Shown here: positions 8,543 to 16,743 of the stretch, in pieces
Layout: each line of letters starts with the position of its first letter
Position numbering within the stretch: position 1 is the stretch's first letter
NCBI GenBank assembly: GCA_026645945.1
Contig: JAPKMO010000014.1
Location: forward strand, 1 to 52,546
From: Anaerolineae bacterium
Lineage (GTDB): Bacteria; Chloroflexota; Anaerolineae; Aggregatilineales; Phototrophicaceae
Reading direction: 5' to 3'
DNA length: 52,546 nucleotides
Notes under the pieces: generated by a model
The model's input: the letters and a program-made list of their open reading frames with translations, nothing else
Database searches by the model: none
Told to the model about the DNA's origin: nothing
Program-made: the position numbers and the translations under genes

Positions 8543-9277
8543 ATGTCCGATATGCCCGGTCTGTTACTTTTTTCCTCTTTCCCTTCCGGCCATCCGCAAG
8601 GCCGGCAGCGTGGGTTTTTTGCGCCCGATTCCAGGCCGCGCCGTCTGGCGGACGCGCTGGTAGACCTCATCTTCCCGCCGCGCTGCGCGGGCTGTGGCCG
8701 TGTGGATTGGGGCTGGTGCGCGCGCTGCCAGGCAGACCTGGAACAAACCCCTTATCCGCAGTACGTCCAACCGCTGCCGCCGCTTTCCGGCATGGCCTCC
8801 ACCGCCGTTCATGAAGGTAAGGTTCAGCAGGCTATCTGGTCGCTGAAATACGAAAACGCGCGCCATATCAGCCAGCCGTTAGGCGACCGGCTGGCCGCCC
8901 GCCTGGGGCTGCTGGGCTGGCCGGTAGACTGCCTCGTGCCGGTGCCGATGCCTGTCGAACGGCTGGCGCAGCGCGGGTATAATCAGGCGCAGCTTTTGGC
9001 GGAACAGGCGGCGCGGTTGGTTGCCCTGCCCTGCCGCCCGGATGCGCTGCGCCGCTGGCGTTTTACGCCGTCCCAGGTCGGTCTGGGGCGCGAAGCCCGG
9101 CTCGAAAATGTTAAGGACGCTTTTGAGGCCAACCCGGCGCTCGCTAACGGCCAGATTGTGCTGCTGGTGGACGACGTGTACACCACCGGCGCAACCCTCA
9201 GCGCCTGCGCCGCCGCCCTGCTCGATGCCGGCGCTGCCGCCGTTTACGGCTTAACCGTATCGGCAGCCCGTCACTGA
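8543..9277 (+). CDS. ComF-family phosphoribosyltransferase-like protein
   Basis: This 244-residue protein has a four-cysteine zinc site near the N-terminus (C48, C51, C59, C62) and a C-terminal type I phosphoribosyltransferase fold. The PRPP-binding signature VDDVYTTGAT lies at 209-218. ComF proteins take part in DNA uptake during natural transformation in several bacteria, although their biochemical activity is unclear. The first 35 residues are poorly conserved in character, so a later start is possible. No other in-frame ATG with a better ribosome binding site is evident. The gene lies 48 bases after tadC. This is compatible with a pilus-competence link, but that link is inference. Confidence 0.88.
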   Translation: MSDMPGLLLFSSFPSGHPQGRQRGFFAPDSRPRRLADALVDLIFPPRCAGCGRVDWGWCARCQADLEQTPYPQYVQPLPPLSGMASTAVHEGKVQQAIWSLKYENARHISQPLGDRLAARLGLLGWPVDCLVPVPMPVERLAQRGYNQAQLLAEQAARLVALPCRPDALRRWRFTPSQVGLGREARLENVKDAFEANPALANGQIVLLVDDVYTTGATLSACAAALLDAGAAAVYGLTVSAARH

Positions 9278-9305
9278 CCCTATTTTTTACAGAAGGAGCA
9301 TAAGC

Positions 9306-9917
9306 ATGGACGTAACCATTCACAGCAACAACATCCGAATGACCGATGCTCTTGAAGCCTATACACGCAAAAAGCTGGATAAGCTGGATCGTTATCTTCC
9401 CAACATCACCAGAATTGACATTGATCTGTCGCAGCAGCGCAGCCGCCGGGGAGAAGACCTGGCGATTGCCCAGATCACCATCCGCCACAAACGCGGCGCC
9501 ATCCTGCGTGCCGAGGAGCGCGTCCCCGGCGATATTCAAACCGCCATCAACGCGGCGGTGGATAATATGTACCGCCGCATCCAGCGTTTTAAGGGCAAAC
9601 GCCAGCGCAAAGGCCGCGAACGTTTTACCGCCACGCTGGAAGAACTGAGCATTGCCGAAGCTATCCCGGACGTGGAAGAATTTGTCGAGGAAGAAATCTC
9701 TGTCGAAGTGCCAGCGGCAGAAGCCGCACCCACCACCGGCATCGTTCGCCGCAAGGCCATCTCCGTAACGGCCATGACTGAAGCCGAGGCCATCGAACAG
9801 ATGGAGCTGCTGGGCCACACCTTTTTCGTCTTCTTTAACGACGGCACCGGCGGCGTAAACGTCCTGTACAAACGTTCATCGGGAGGTTACGGCGTCCTCG
9901 TGCCGCAGGTGGAGTAA
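9306..9917 (+). CDS. hpf: long-form ribosome hibernation promoting factor (HPF/RaiA)
   Basis: This 203-residue protein has the two-domain layout of long HPF. An N-terminal sigma54-modulation/RaiA domain spans about residues 1-100 (MDVTIHSNNIRMTDALEAYTRK start, given here only as its first strand and helix region). An acidic, Ala-rich linker and a C-terminal dimerisation domain (about 146-203, containing MTEAEAIEQMELLGHTFFVF) follow. Long HPF dimerises 70S ribosomes into 100S particles in stationary phase or stress. AGAAGGAG lies 9 bases before the ATG. It is the last gene of the rightward block and converges with a glycosyltransferase gene across a strong palindrome. Confidence 0.95.
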   Translation: MDVTIHSNNIRMTDALEAYTRKKLDKLDRYLPNITRIDIDLSQQRSRRGEDLAIAQITIRHKRGAILRAEERVPGDIQTAINAAVDNMYRRIQRFKGKRQRKGRERFTATLEELSIAEAIPDVEEFVEEEISVEVPAAEAAPTTGIVRRKAISVTAMTEAEAIEQMELLGHTFFVFFNDGTGGVNVLYKRSSGGYGVLVPQVE

Positions 9918-9933
9918 TGTTCTGAACTTCGAT

Positions 9934-10707
9934 TTACCTGGGGGCGCGGCGCGCCGCGCCCCCCCATAACGCCTGCAACAGCCGGTATTTGCGCCATTCG
10001 TTCCAGGCCATCAGCAGACTCAGGCGGAGGCCGTGCAGCCCATCTCGCCAGCCTTTTAACGTTACGAAGCGCCACCAGAACTGCCGCCAGGGCTGCAAAA
10101 GGTAGTTGTGCGGTTTGGGGCGAATTCCCTGCTCGTACAGGATACGCGCGTCGTAGGCCGCGTATCGGCGCTGTTTTTCGATAAACTGCGCCACGTCCCG
10201 GTAGTTGTAATGGAGCAGGTGGTTTTGGAGCGTGCCTTCTGCTTCATCCAGCAGCACCAGTTCATGCACCTGCCGCGCCGGGTCATAACGCGCTGCGCCC
10301 ACCCGCAGCAGCCGCGTCTGATAATCGGGATACCAGCCCGCGCCCAACGTCAGCCTGCCGAAGATATAGTTATAACGCGGGATGCGCCACCCGGCATAAC
10401 CCGGCTTTTGGATGGCCTCCCGCGTTTCCGCCGCCAGTTCCGGCATCACCCGCTCGTCGGCATCCACGAACAGCACCCAGTCGGCCCGCCCGGCAGCCGC
10501 CTTCAGCGCCGCGTTGCGCTGCCCCGCGTAGTTATCAAAAGGGCGCTGAATCACCTCCGCGCCGGCGGCTTCGGCCAGCCGCGGCGTATCATCATCGCTG
10601 TAGGAGTCAAACACGATCACATGGTCGGCAAACCGCGCGCTTTCGATGCAGTCCGCAATGTGCGCGGCTTCATTTTTCGTCAGGATAATAACGAACAGCG
10701 TGGTCAT
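9934..10707 (-). CDS. family 2 glycosyltransferase, WaaE/KdtX-like
   Basis: This 257-residue GT-A glycosyltransferase begins with the family 2 pattern VIILTKNEAAHI. The metal and nucleotide-sugar binding motif VDADER lies at 81-86. The layout matches the LPS-core/beta-glucosyltransferase type WaaE/KdtX. The donor and acceptor are unknown, and in a Chloroflexota-like envelope the acceptor is more likely a glycolipid or exopolysaccharide than LPS. Its ATG overlaps the upstream glycosyltransferase by 4 bases (10704-10707), which indicates translational coupling. The last residues (about GGAARRAPR) are encoded by the perfect palindrome at 9940-9963. Confidence 0.88.
   Translation of the reverse strand: MTTLFVIILTKNEAAHIADCIESARFADHVIVFDSYSDDDTPRLAEAAGAEVIQRPFDNYAGQRNAALKAAAGRADWVLFVDADERVMPELAAETREAIQKPGYAGWRIPRYNYIFGRLTLGAGWYPDYQTRLLRVGAARYDPARQVHELVLLDEAEGTLQNHLLHYNYRDVAQFIEKQRRYAAYDARILYEQGIRPKPHNYLLQPWRQFWWRFVTLKGWRDGLHGLRLSLLMAWNEWRKYRLLQALWGGAARRAPR
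9940..9963. terminator. 24-bp perfect palindrome between convergent genes
   Basis: The arm GGGGGCGCGGCG is followed directly by its reverse complement, giving a 12-bp perfect inverted repeat. It lies at the junction of hpf (+) and the glycosyltransferase (-). As RNA it would fold into a very stable hairpin on either strand and probably terminates or protects both transcripts. There is no U tract. Confidence 0.55.
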
Positions 10708-11639
10708 GGCCGGCGCGCCAGTTCATAAACCGTCCGGTAAGCTTGCGCCAGCGGCTCTGCCCCGTCCCGGCGCGCCTGTTCCAGGCGGCGGAGCATCCCT
10801 GCCTGCACCATCAGCCGCGCGGCGTGGTACTTCCAGGCCGGGTAATGTTTGCGGAACAATCGCAGGCGGCTCGTCCACAGGTTGATGATGCTCTGCGGGC
10901 GAACCTGTACGGTACTCTGCCCAGCCAGATGCACGACCCGCGCCGCCGGGACACATAACACCCGCCAGCCGGTCTTGTGGATGCGCCAGGCCCAGTCTAT
11001 TTCTTCACAGTACATAAAAAACTGTTCGTCGAACAAACCCGTCTGCTGGATGACCTCGCGCCGCAGCATCATCGTCGCCCCCAGGGGAAAATCTATAGGG
11101 AACGGCTGGCCGCCCTCATACCGTGCGCGCGGGTAGCGCCCGTTAAACTCGCCCTCGATCAAACGCCCCGGCGTGGGGAAAAACTCCACCCACAACTGCC
11201 GCAGCCCCGGAAAATGAAAGGCACTGTGCTGGAAGCTGCCGTCTTCATAACACAGCCGCGCGCCCACCAATCCCACATCCGCCTGCGCCATCAGTGCCTC
11301 GTACAGCGTCCGCGTCGCGCCCGGCTGCGTTACTGTATCGGGGTTGAGCAGGTACACCGCCCCCGGCAGATGGCCGGCGTCCGCCCCTCCAAAACCGATC
11401 TCGCGCAGCGCCAGGTTATTCGCCCGTCCAAAACCCAGGTTTTCGGCGCTGGCGAACACCCTCACCTGCGGGAAGGCCGCCCGCACCGCCTCAGCAGTAC
11501 CGTCCGACGAGGCGCTGTCCACCACGCACACATCTGCTGTTAAACCACTGCTGCTCAGATCGGCCAGCAGACTGTCCAGCGCCGCCAGCGCCAGATCACG
11601 CACGTTCCAGGTAACGATGATAACGGCCAGTTCCGCCAT
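10704..11639 (-). CDS. family 2 glycosyltransferase, rhamnosyltransferase (WbbL)-like
   Basis: This 311-residue cytoplasmic GT-A enzyme starts with VIIVTWNVRDLALAALDSL. It carries the second-domain signature YLLNPDT and the acceptor-side motif FFMYCEEIDWAWRIHKTGW typical of the WbbL/rhamnosyltransferase group. It probably adds a sugar during cell-surface glycan synthesis, with the sugar unknown. Its ATG overlaps the stop of the PhnD-like lipoprotein gene by one base (TAATG) and its end overlaps the next glycosyltransferase by four bases. The three genes therefore form one tightly coupled operon. Confidence 0.88.
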   Translation of the reverse strand: MAELAVIIVTWNVRDLALAALDSLLADLSSSGLTADVCVVDSASSDGTAEAVRAAFPQVRVFASAENLGFGRANNLALREIGFGGADAGHLPGAVYLLNPDTVTQPGATRTLYEALMAQADVGLVGARLCYEDGSFQHSAFHFPGLRQLWVEFFPTPGRLIEGEFNGRYPRARYEGGQPFPIDFPLGATMMLRREVIQQTGLFDEQFFMYCEEIDWAWRIHKTGWRVLCVPAARVVHLAGQSTVQVRPQSIINLWTSRLRLFRKHYPAWKYHAARLMVQAGMLRRLEQARRDGAEPLAQAYRTVYELARRP

Positions 11640-12649
11640 TAACTGCCCAACAACGCAAAATCCAGGCCGGTGCTGCTCATAAAATCTGTCAGCTCGGCAA
11701 AATCGTCCGCCGTCACCGGCACAAGCGCGCTCTGCGCCAGCAGCGCCCGCAGTTTGACCGCCTCGGTGGTATCCTCGGACATAGCTTGCAGGGTTTCCGC
11801 CAGCGCCAGCCGCACCCCCAGCGGGATTTCGTCCGGCATAACCAACACACCGTAGGGGAAAGTAATCGTTGTCGCCAGGGTCGTGATCGCCTCGGCGGTT
11901 TCGCCCAGCGCGCCGGCATATTCTTCCAGTGCGCTTTCGGCGATGCCCGCCGCGTCACAGTCGCCATCCGCCACCGCCCGGATTAATTCCGGCACGTCGT
12001 CATAGTCCACCACCGCTTCCGGGGCGCTCACCGGGTCGAGGCCGCTGGCGCGCATCACCAGCGACGGCGCGAACCAGGAATAAAAGTCGTCGTAACCCAG
12101 CCGGCAAAATGTCTGCCCGCTCAGGCCGCGCACGTCACGAATGCTGCTGTCCTGCGCCACAATGATGAGGCCGGCTTCGCCGGAGCGGGCGTTCCGCCGC
12201 GTCCCCTGTTCGATCTGCAAAACCGGCAGGCCGCAGTTCTGCGCCCTGGCCGCCATGTAGGTCGGCGCATTCAGCCAGGCCGCCGACACCTGCCCCCCGG
12301 CGGAGTCGCACAGCGCCGCCAGCGCCTCCGCATAACGTTCGACCACCTCCACCCGGACGGCCAAACCCGACCGCTCCAGGATGGCGGCTTCCACATCAGC
12401 GGCAGCATTCCGGGCATCCGCCGCCGGCCCTCTAGGGCGCACGACCAGGCGAATCGGATTGCCTTCAGCGCCCGCCGGGATGAGCGTCGGCACTGCCGGC
12501 AGCGGTGTCGAAAGCGGTGTTGGCGTCAGTGGAACCGACGCGGCAGGTAAATTCTGCGCTGTTTCCTGGCGGCAGGCCACCAGCGCCAGCAAACATACGA
12601 TCACCAGAGTCAGTCGGGCGTAGTTTGATTTGCTCACGTCACAATCCAT
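11639..12649 (-). CDS. PhnD-like substrate-binding lipoprotein
   Basis: This 336-residue protein has a lipoprotein signal with hydrophobic core 13-25 and the lipobox LVAC, lipidated at C26. A Thr/Pro-rich spacer follows. The mature part resembles periplasmic binding proteins of the phosphonate/phosphite family. Its pattern is a two-lobed fold with PTYMAARAQNCGLPVLQI and VRGLSGQTFCRLGYDDFYSWF, then VAQDSS and AVADGDCDAAGIAESALEEY. Such proteins normally deliver oxyanions to an ABC permease, but no permease or ATPase gene is adjacent. It is coupled to two glycosyltransferases instead, so it may be a free-standing binding or sensing protein. Family assignment is fairly sure, ligand unknown. Confidence 0.8.
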   Translation of the reverse strand: MDCDVSKSNYARLTLVIVCLLALVACRQETAQNLPAASVPLTPTPLSTPLPAVPTLIPAGAEGNPIRLVVRPRGPAADARNAAADVEAAILERSGLAVRVEVVERYAEALAALCDSAGGQVSAAWLNAPTYMAARAQNCGLPVLQIEQGTRRNARSGEAGLIIVAQDSSIRDVRGLSGQTFCRLGYDDFYSWFAPSLVMRASGLDPVSAPEAVVDYDDVPELIRAVADGDCDAAGIAESALEEYAGALGETAEAITTLATTITFPYGVLVMPDEIPLGVRLALAETLQAMSEDTTEAVKLRALLAQSALVPVTADDFAELTDFMSSTGLDFALLGS

Positions 12650-12704
12650 ATCCCGCAGTCAGGCGTTTGTTAAGCAGGACAAACGGGCGGTTCGCCGCTT
12701 TTTA

Positions 12705-12710
12705 ATTATA
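12705..12710 (-). promoter_or_regulatory. candidate -10 box for the PhnD-glycosyltransferase operon
   Basis: On the minus strand this reads TATAAT, 56 bases before the lipoprotein start. I see no convincing -35 element. Beside it lies a small GCGG-TTCG-CCGC tetraloop hairpin followed on the plus strand by five Ts. Confidence 0.3.
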
Positions 12711-12726
12711 CTTCACCCGCGCCCAA

Positions 12727-14127
12727 TCAGGACCCGCCGGAAACCGAAGGGGATGGGTCAATCAGTTCCACATCGCGCGCACCCACCCGCGAGTTGCGGT
12801 CGCTCACTTCTACATCCTCATGAATCAGCCCCGCCCAGCACTTCTGCGGGTTGCGGCCTTCAACTAGCTCCGTCATTCGCACCGCGCCCCACACGACGGC
12901 CTGCTGGCCGGGCGGCAGATAATAATAGGTGTTTCCGGTTTCCTCATCCGCCACCACCAGCAGATCATCCGGCGCGCCCACCGCCCAGCGCCAGGGATAA
13001 TCGCGCGTGGCCGTGTCGCAGTCAATACCCACACGCCACGCCCCGGACTCGTCATACCAGCCCAGCGAGGCGGCCACCTGCGTCTGTTCGTAAACGGTGC
13101 CGGGCGGCGGCCCGCTGGTGCGGATCGGCACATCACCGTAGTTTTCGACCGTCAGCTTAAACACCAGCAGATCGCCCAATGGGACGTTGACCGCCAGAAA
13201 GCTTAAATCCTGCGGGTCGTCCGGCGGCGCGACCGGCATCCCGTCGCCCCCAAAGTAGCGTTCATCATACGGCGCGCGGACGAACACCACGTCCACGCCG
13301 ATAGGCTGCGGCACGATCTCCGCCTGCGGGTCGCCGCCGTCCTGAATGGTCAGGCTGCCGGTTCGCCGCACACGCTGGCCTTCGGCGTCCTCCGCCACCA
13401 CCACCACGCTGTAAAGGCCATCCGGCGGCGGGTCGGCCCCCAGGTCAACCCCGCCGTCATAATCAAAATCGTGCCGCCCCGGCTCGCCGGGTTTGCGCCC
13501 TTCCTGCCGCTCCTGCAAGAAAATTCGCAGGCCGTCCTCATTCTCCAGATAAGCGGTGAGCTGCGCCGCTTTCGCCAGATAAACGTTAATCCGCGCCCGG
13601 TCGCTGATGCCGTCCTGATTGGGCGTAAAAACCTCCGGCGACACGCCGAAAGTGACCAGTTCCGGCAGGCTGGCGGAGGCGTCCATCACCACCAGCGTCC
13701 CGGTGCGTTCGACGGTTTCGCCCCCATCGGCGGGAACTGCCGTCAGCCGCCAGGTGTAGCGCCCATCGCGCAGCAAACGGCGCTCCACCTCGCTCTGAAT
13801 GGTTTCGCCCGGCAGAATATAACCATCCACCACGCCACTGAATTCGACCTGATAATCCCCTTCGGCGCGCAGTTCGCCGCTGCGGAAGGTGAACGTCTGG
13901 CCGTTTTCGTCCTCAAACACCAGCGAAACCCGCGCATTGCGCGACAAGCTGTAGGAAAACACCGTCACATCGTCGCTGCCGTCGGCGTTTGGGGTGATCG
14001 TCTCCAGCGAAAACTCGGCCTGCGTGACGAGCGGCAAATCGGGCCGCAGCAGCGCCTGACCGGCGACCAGCACCACGCCCAGAACCACGAGGGCGGCGGC
14101 CCCGGTAAGCCAGATCGAAAGTCGCAT
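12727..14127 (-). CDS. membrane-anchored protein with FlgD/Ig-like repeats
   Basis: This 466-residue exported protein has an N-terminal membrane anchor (about 4-24). Two repeats of a FlgD-type Ig-like fold follow, each opening with the signature TPNADGSDD (about residue 40) or TPNQDGISD (about residue 158). The C-terminal 200 residues look beta-rich and extracellular, with a Pro/Gly-rich stretch and few charged clusters. I prefer the ATG at 14127 over an open frame reaching 14268, because AGGAGA lies 9 bases before it and the anchor follows at once. The function is unknown; a surface or envelope adhesion or scaffold role is inference. It ends 77 bases before the lipoprotein operon in the same direction. 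Confidence 0.75.
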   Translation of the reverse strand: MRLSIWLTGAAALVVLGVVLVAGQALLRPDLPLVTQAEFSLETITPNADGSDDVTVFSYSLSRNARVSLVFEDENGQTFTFRSGELRAEGDYQVEFSGVVDGYILPGETIQSEVERRLLRDGRYTWRLTAVPADGGETVERTGTLVVMDASASLPELVTFGVSPEVFTPNQDGISDRARINVYLAKAAQLTAYLENEDGLRIFLQERQEGRKPGEPGRHDFDYDGGVDLGADPPPDGLYSVVVVAEDAEGQRVRRTGSLTIQDGGDPQAEIVPQPIGVDVVFVRAPYDERYFGGDGMPVAPPDDPQDLSFLAVNVPLGDLLVFKLTVENYGDVPIRTSGPPPGTVYEQTQVAASLGWYDESGAWRVGIDCDTATRDYPWRWAVGAPDDLLVVADEETGNTYYYLPPGQQAVVWGAVRMTELVEGRNPQKCWAGLIHEDVEVSDRNSRVGARDVELIDPSPSVSGGS

Positions 14128-14295
14128 ATTGTCAATCTCCTGCTTCATCCAGCGGCTTCGGCTCAGGCAGCCATCGCCGTATGTTAGTCTAACGTAGAAC
14201 CCCCCCGCCGCCAACCGTCGGTTTACCGATGCTTTACGCATCCTGAAGTCTGCGGTAAACTGGTTCATCTTAAGATTGGCGTTCTTCAGACCAGC

Positions 14296-16743
14296 ATGGC
14301 AACAGGTATCAAGGATTTTTTCAAGATTCAGGACGCAGTACCCGACTCAAATGGGCTGATCGAACGCCCGTTAGTACCGCTGCGCGGCCTGGTGGTTTTC
14401 CCCAACGCTGTCATGCCGATTGACGTGCCGGCCCCAGCGGTCTTATCGGCCATTCAGATCGCCCTGCTTAAAAAGCAGACCGTGATCGGCGCTGCCCTGC
14501 GCGGCCCCGTGCCGTCGTTAATCACACTGGATGATCTGCACCCCATCGGCACGGAAATGGCCGTCGGACACCTGATGCGCCTGCCGGACGACCGCCGCAA
14601 CGCTCTGGTGCAGGGGCGGCGGCGCGTCCAGATTGTCGAAATCGTCCAGTCGGCGCTCTACCCGATTGTCCGCGCCAGACCCCTGGACGAAATAAGCGCC
14701 CCGCCGGATGAAACACAAGGCATCATGCAGGCCGTTCTGGAGCGTTTCCAGCGGGCTGCCGAGTTTAACTCGTCTATTTCCGAGGATGTGCTGGCCTACG
14801 CCCTTAATCTGGCAAATCCCGGCGCGCTGGCCGACCTGGTGGCCGCCACCCTCACCCTGCCCTTTAATGAACGCCTGCGCCTGCTGGAAACGCCCGACGA
14901 AAACGAGCGTCTCCAACACATCGCCGGCCTGCTGGAGCAGGAACTCCAAATGCTGGAACTGAAGGACGAGATCAGCAGCCAGGTTCAGCAGGAAATGGAT
15001 CGCAGCCAGCGCGAAGTTTACCTGCGCGAACAGATGCGAATCATCCAGACCGAACTGGGCGAGCAGGATTTTTTCCAGCAGGAAATTAACGAAGTCCGCG
15101 AGTTAATCCTGAAGGCCGAACTGCCGCCGGAAATTCACGACAAGGCCACCAGGGAGCTGTCGCGGCTGATGATGATGCCGCCGATGGCGCCAGAGGTCGG
15201 TATGATCCGCACGTACATTGACTGGTTAACGGCTATCCCCTGGGCTAAACAGAGCGAGGATAACCTGAACCTGGCAAACGCGGAACGCATCCTCAATGCC
15301 GACCACTACGGCCTGCCCAAAGTCAAAGAGCGAATTTTAGAATATATCGCCGTCCGCAAGCTGGCGGGCAGCAGGATGAAAAGCCCTATTCTGTGTTTCG
15401 TCGGCCCGCCCGGCGTCGGCAAAACGTCACTGGGGCGCAGCATCGCCAGGGCGCTGGGGCGCGAGTTCGTGCGCGTCAGCCTGGGCGGCGTGCGCGACGA
15501 GGCCGAAATTCGCGGCCACCGGCGCACCTACATTGGCGCGCTGCCGGGGCGCATCATCCAGACCATGCGCCGCGCCGGGACGATCAACCCCGTTTTTGTT
15601 CTGGACGAAGTGGACAAACTTGGCATGGATTTTCGCGGCGACCCGGCCAGCGCCCTGTTGGAAGTGCTTGACCCGGAGCAGAACTACGCTTATTCCGATC
15701 ATTATCTGGAAGTCCCCTACGACCTGTCGAAGGTGCTGTTCATCACCACCGCCAACGATCTCGACCCGCTGCCGCCGGCGCTGCTCGACCGGTTGGAAGT
15801 CATCGAGTTTTCCGGCTACACCGAAGAAGAAAAAATCGCCATCGCGCGCCATTTCCTGCTGCCCAACCAGATGGAAGCGCACGGCCTGACCGGGACGAAA
15901 CTTTCGTTTGAAACCCGCGCCCTACAGGAAATCATCCGCAGCTATACCTACGAAGGCGGCGTCCGCAACCTGAACCGCGAGATCGCCAACATCGCGCGCA
16001 AGGTGGCGCGCCGCGTGGCCGAAAACAAACCCGTTCCCCGGCGTATTACCGCCGCCCGGCTGATGGATTACCTGGGGCCGCCGATTTATATGCACCAGTT
16101 CGCCAACCAGGAAGATGCCGTCGGCCTGGCGACCGGCCTGGTCTGGTCTTACGACGGCGGCGACATTTCCGTGATCGAAGTCGCCATCCTGCCCGGCAAG
16201 GGCAGCCTCACCCTCACCGGCCAGCTTGGAGAAGTCATGCAGGAGTCGGCGCAGACGGCGCTCAGCTACGTGCGTTCCAGAGCGTCCGATTTTGACCTGC
16301 CATACGACGATTTTGAAAATTATGACGTACACGTGCATCTGCCGGAGGGCGCAGTGCCAAAAGACGGCCCATCCGCCGGCATCACCCTGGCGGCGGCAAT
16401 TCTGTCGGCTTTTACCGAATGTAAAGTTCGCAGCAGCTTCGCCATGACCGGCGAAATCACCCTGCGCGGCAAAGTGCTGCCGGTGGGCGGCATCAAAGAA
16501 AAGGTGCTGGCCGCCCGGCGTGCGCACATCCCTAATATCATTCTGCCGTCCCAGAACAAAAAAGACCTGGTGGACATTCCGCCGGAGGCGCTTAAAGACC
16601 TGACATTCTACTTTGTGGATGACATGCAGCAGGTGCTTGACCGGGTGCTGCTGCCGCCTCCGCCGGAAGGGCGCCGGCGCGACGCCGAACGGCAGGAAAA
16701 CGAAAAACCGGAGGAGGCGCTTGAAGCCGCCGGCGAACCATGA
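14296..16743 (+). CDS. lon: ATP-dependent Lon protease (LonA)
   Basis: This 815-residue LonA protease has the usual three parts. An N-terminal substrate-binding domain begins at residue 22 with PLVPLRGLVVFPNAVMPIDV. An AAA+ module carries Walker A GPPGVGKT at 370-377 (K376), and its Walker B follows near VFVLDEVDKL. The serine-lysine protease domain has S693 in PKDGPSAG and K736 in GGIKEKVLAA, 43 residues apart as in E. coli Lon. The last 30 residues are highly charged. It degrades misfolded and regulatory proteins in the cytoplasm. The stop codon overlaps the next start (ATGA, 16740-16743), so the following regulator is translationally coupled. No CIRCE-type heat-shock operator is visible upstream. 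Confidence 0.98.
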   Translation: MATGIKDFFKIQDAVPDSNGLIERPLVPLRGLVVFPNAVMPIDVPAPAVLSAIQIALLKKQTVIGAALRGPVPSLITLDDLHPIGTEMAVGHLMRLPDDRRNALVQGRRRVQIVEIVQSALYPIVRARPLDEISAPPDETQGIMQAVLERFQRAAEFNSSISEDVLAYALNLANPGALADLVAATLTLPFNERLRLLETPDENERLQHIAGLLEQELQMLELKDEISSQVQQEMDRSQREVYLREQMRIIQTELGEQDFFQQEINEVRELILKAELPPEIHDKATRELSRLMMMPPMAPEVGMIRTYIDWLTAIPWAKQSEDNLNLANAERILNADHYGLPKVKERILEYIAVRKLAGSRMKSPILCFVGPPGVGKTSLGRSIARALGREFVRVSLGGVRDEAEIRGHRRTYIGALPGRIIQTMRRAGTINPVFVLDEVDKLGMDFRGDPASALLEVLDPEQNYAYSDHYLEVPYDLSKVLFITTANDLDPLPPALLDRLEVIEFSGYTEEEKIAIARHFLLPNQMEAHGLTGTKLSFETRALQEIIRSYTYEGGVRNLNREIANIARKVARRVAENKPVPRRITAARLMDYLGPPIYMHQFANQEDAVGLATGLVWSYDGGDISVIEVAILPGKGSLTLTGQLGEVMQESAQTALSYVRSRASDFDLPYDDFENYDVHVHLPEGAVPKDGPSAGITLAAAILSAFTECKVRSSFAMTGEITLRGKVLPVGGIKEKVLAARRAHIPNIILPSQNKKDLVDIPPEALKDLTFYFVDDMQQVLDRVLLPPPPEGRRRDAERQENEKPEEALEAAGEP

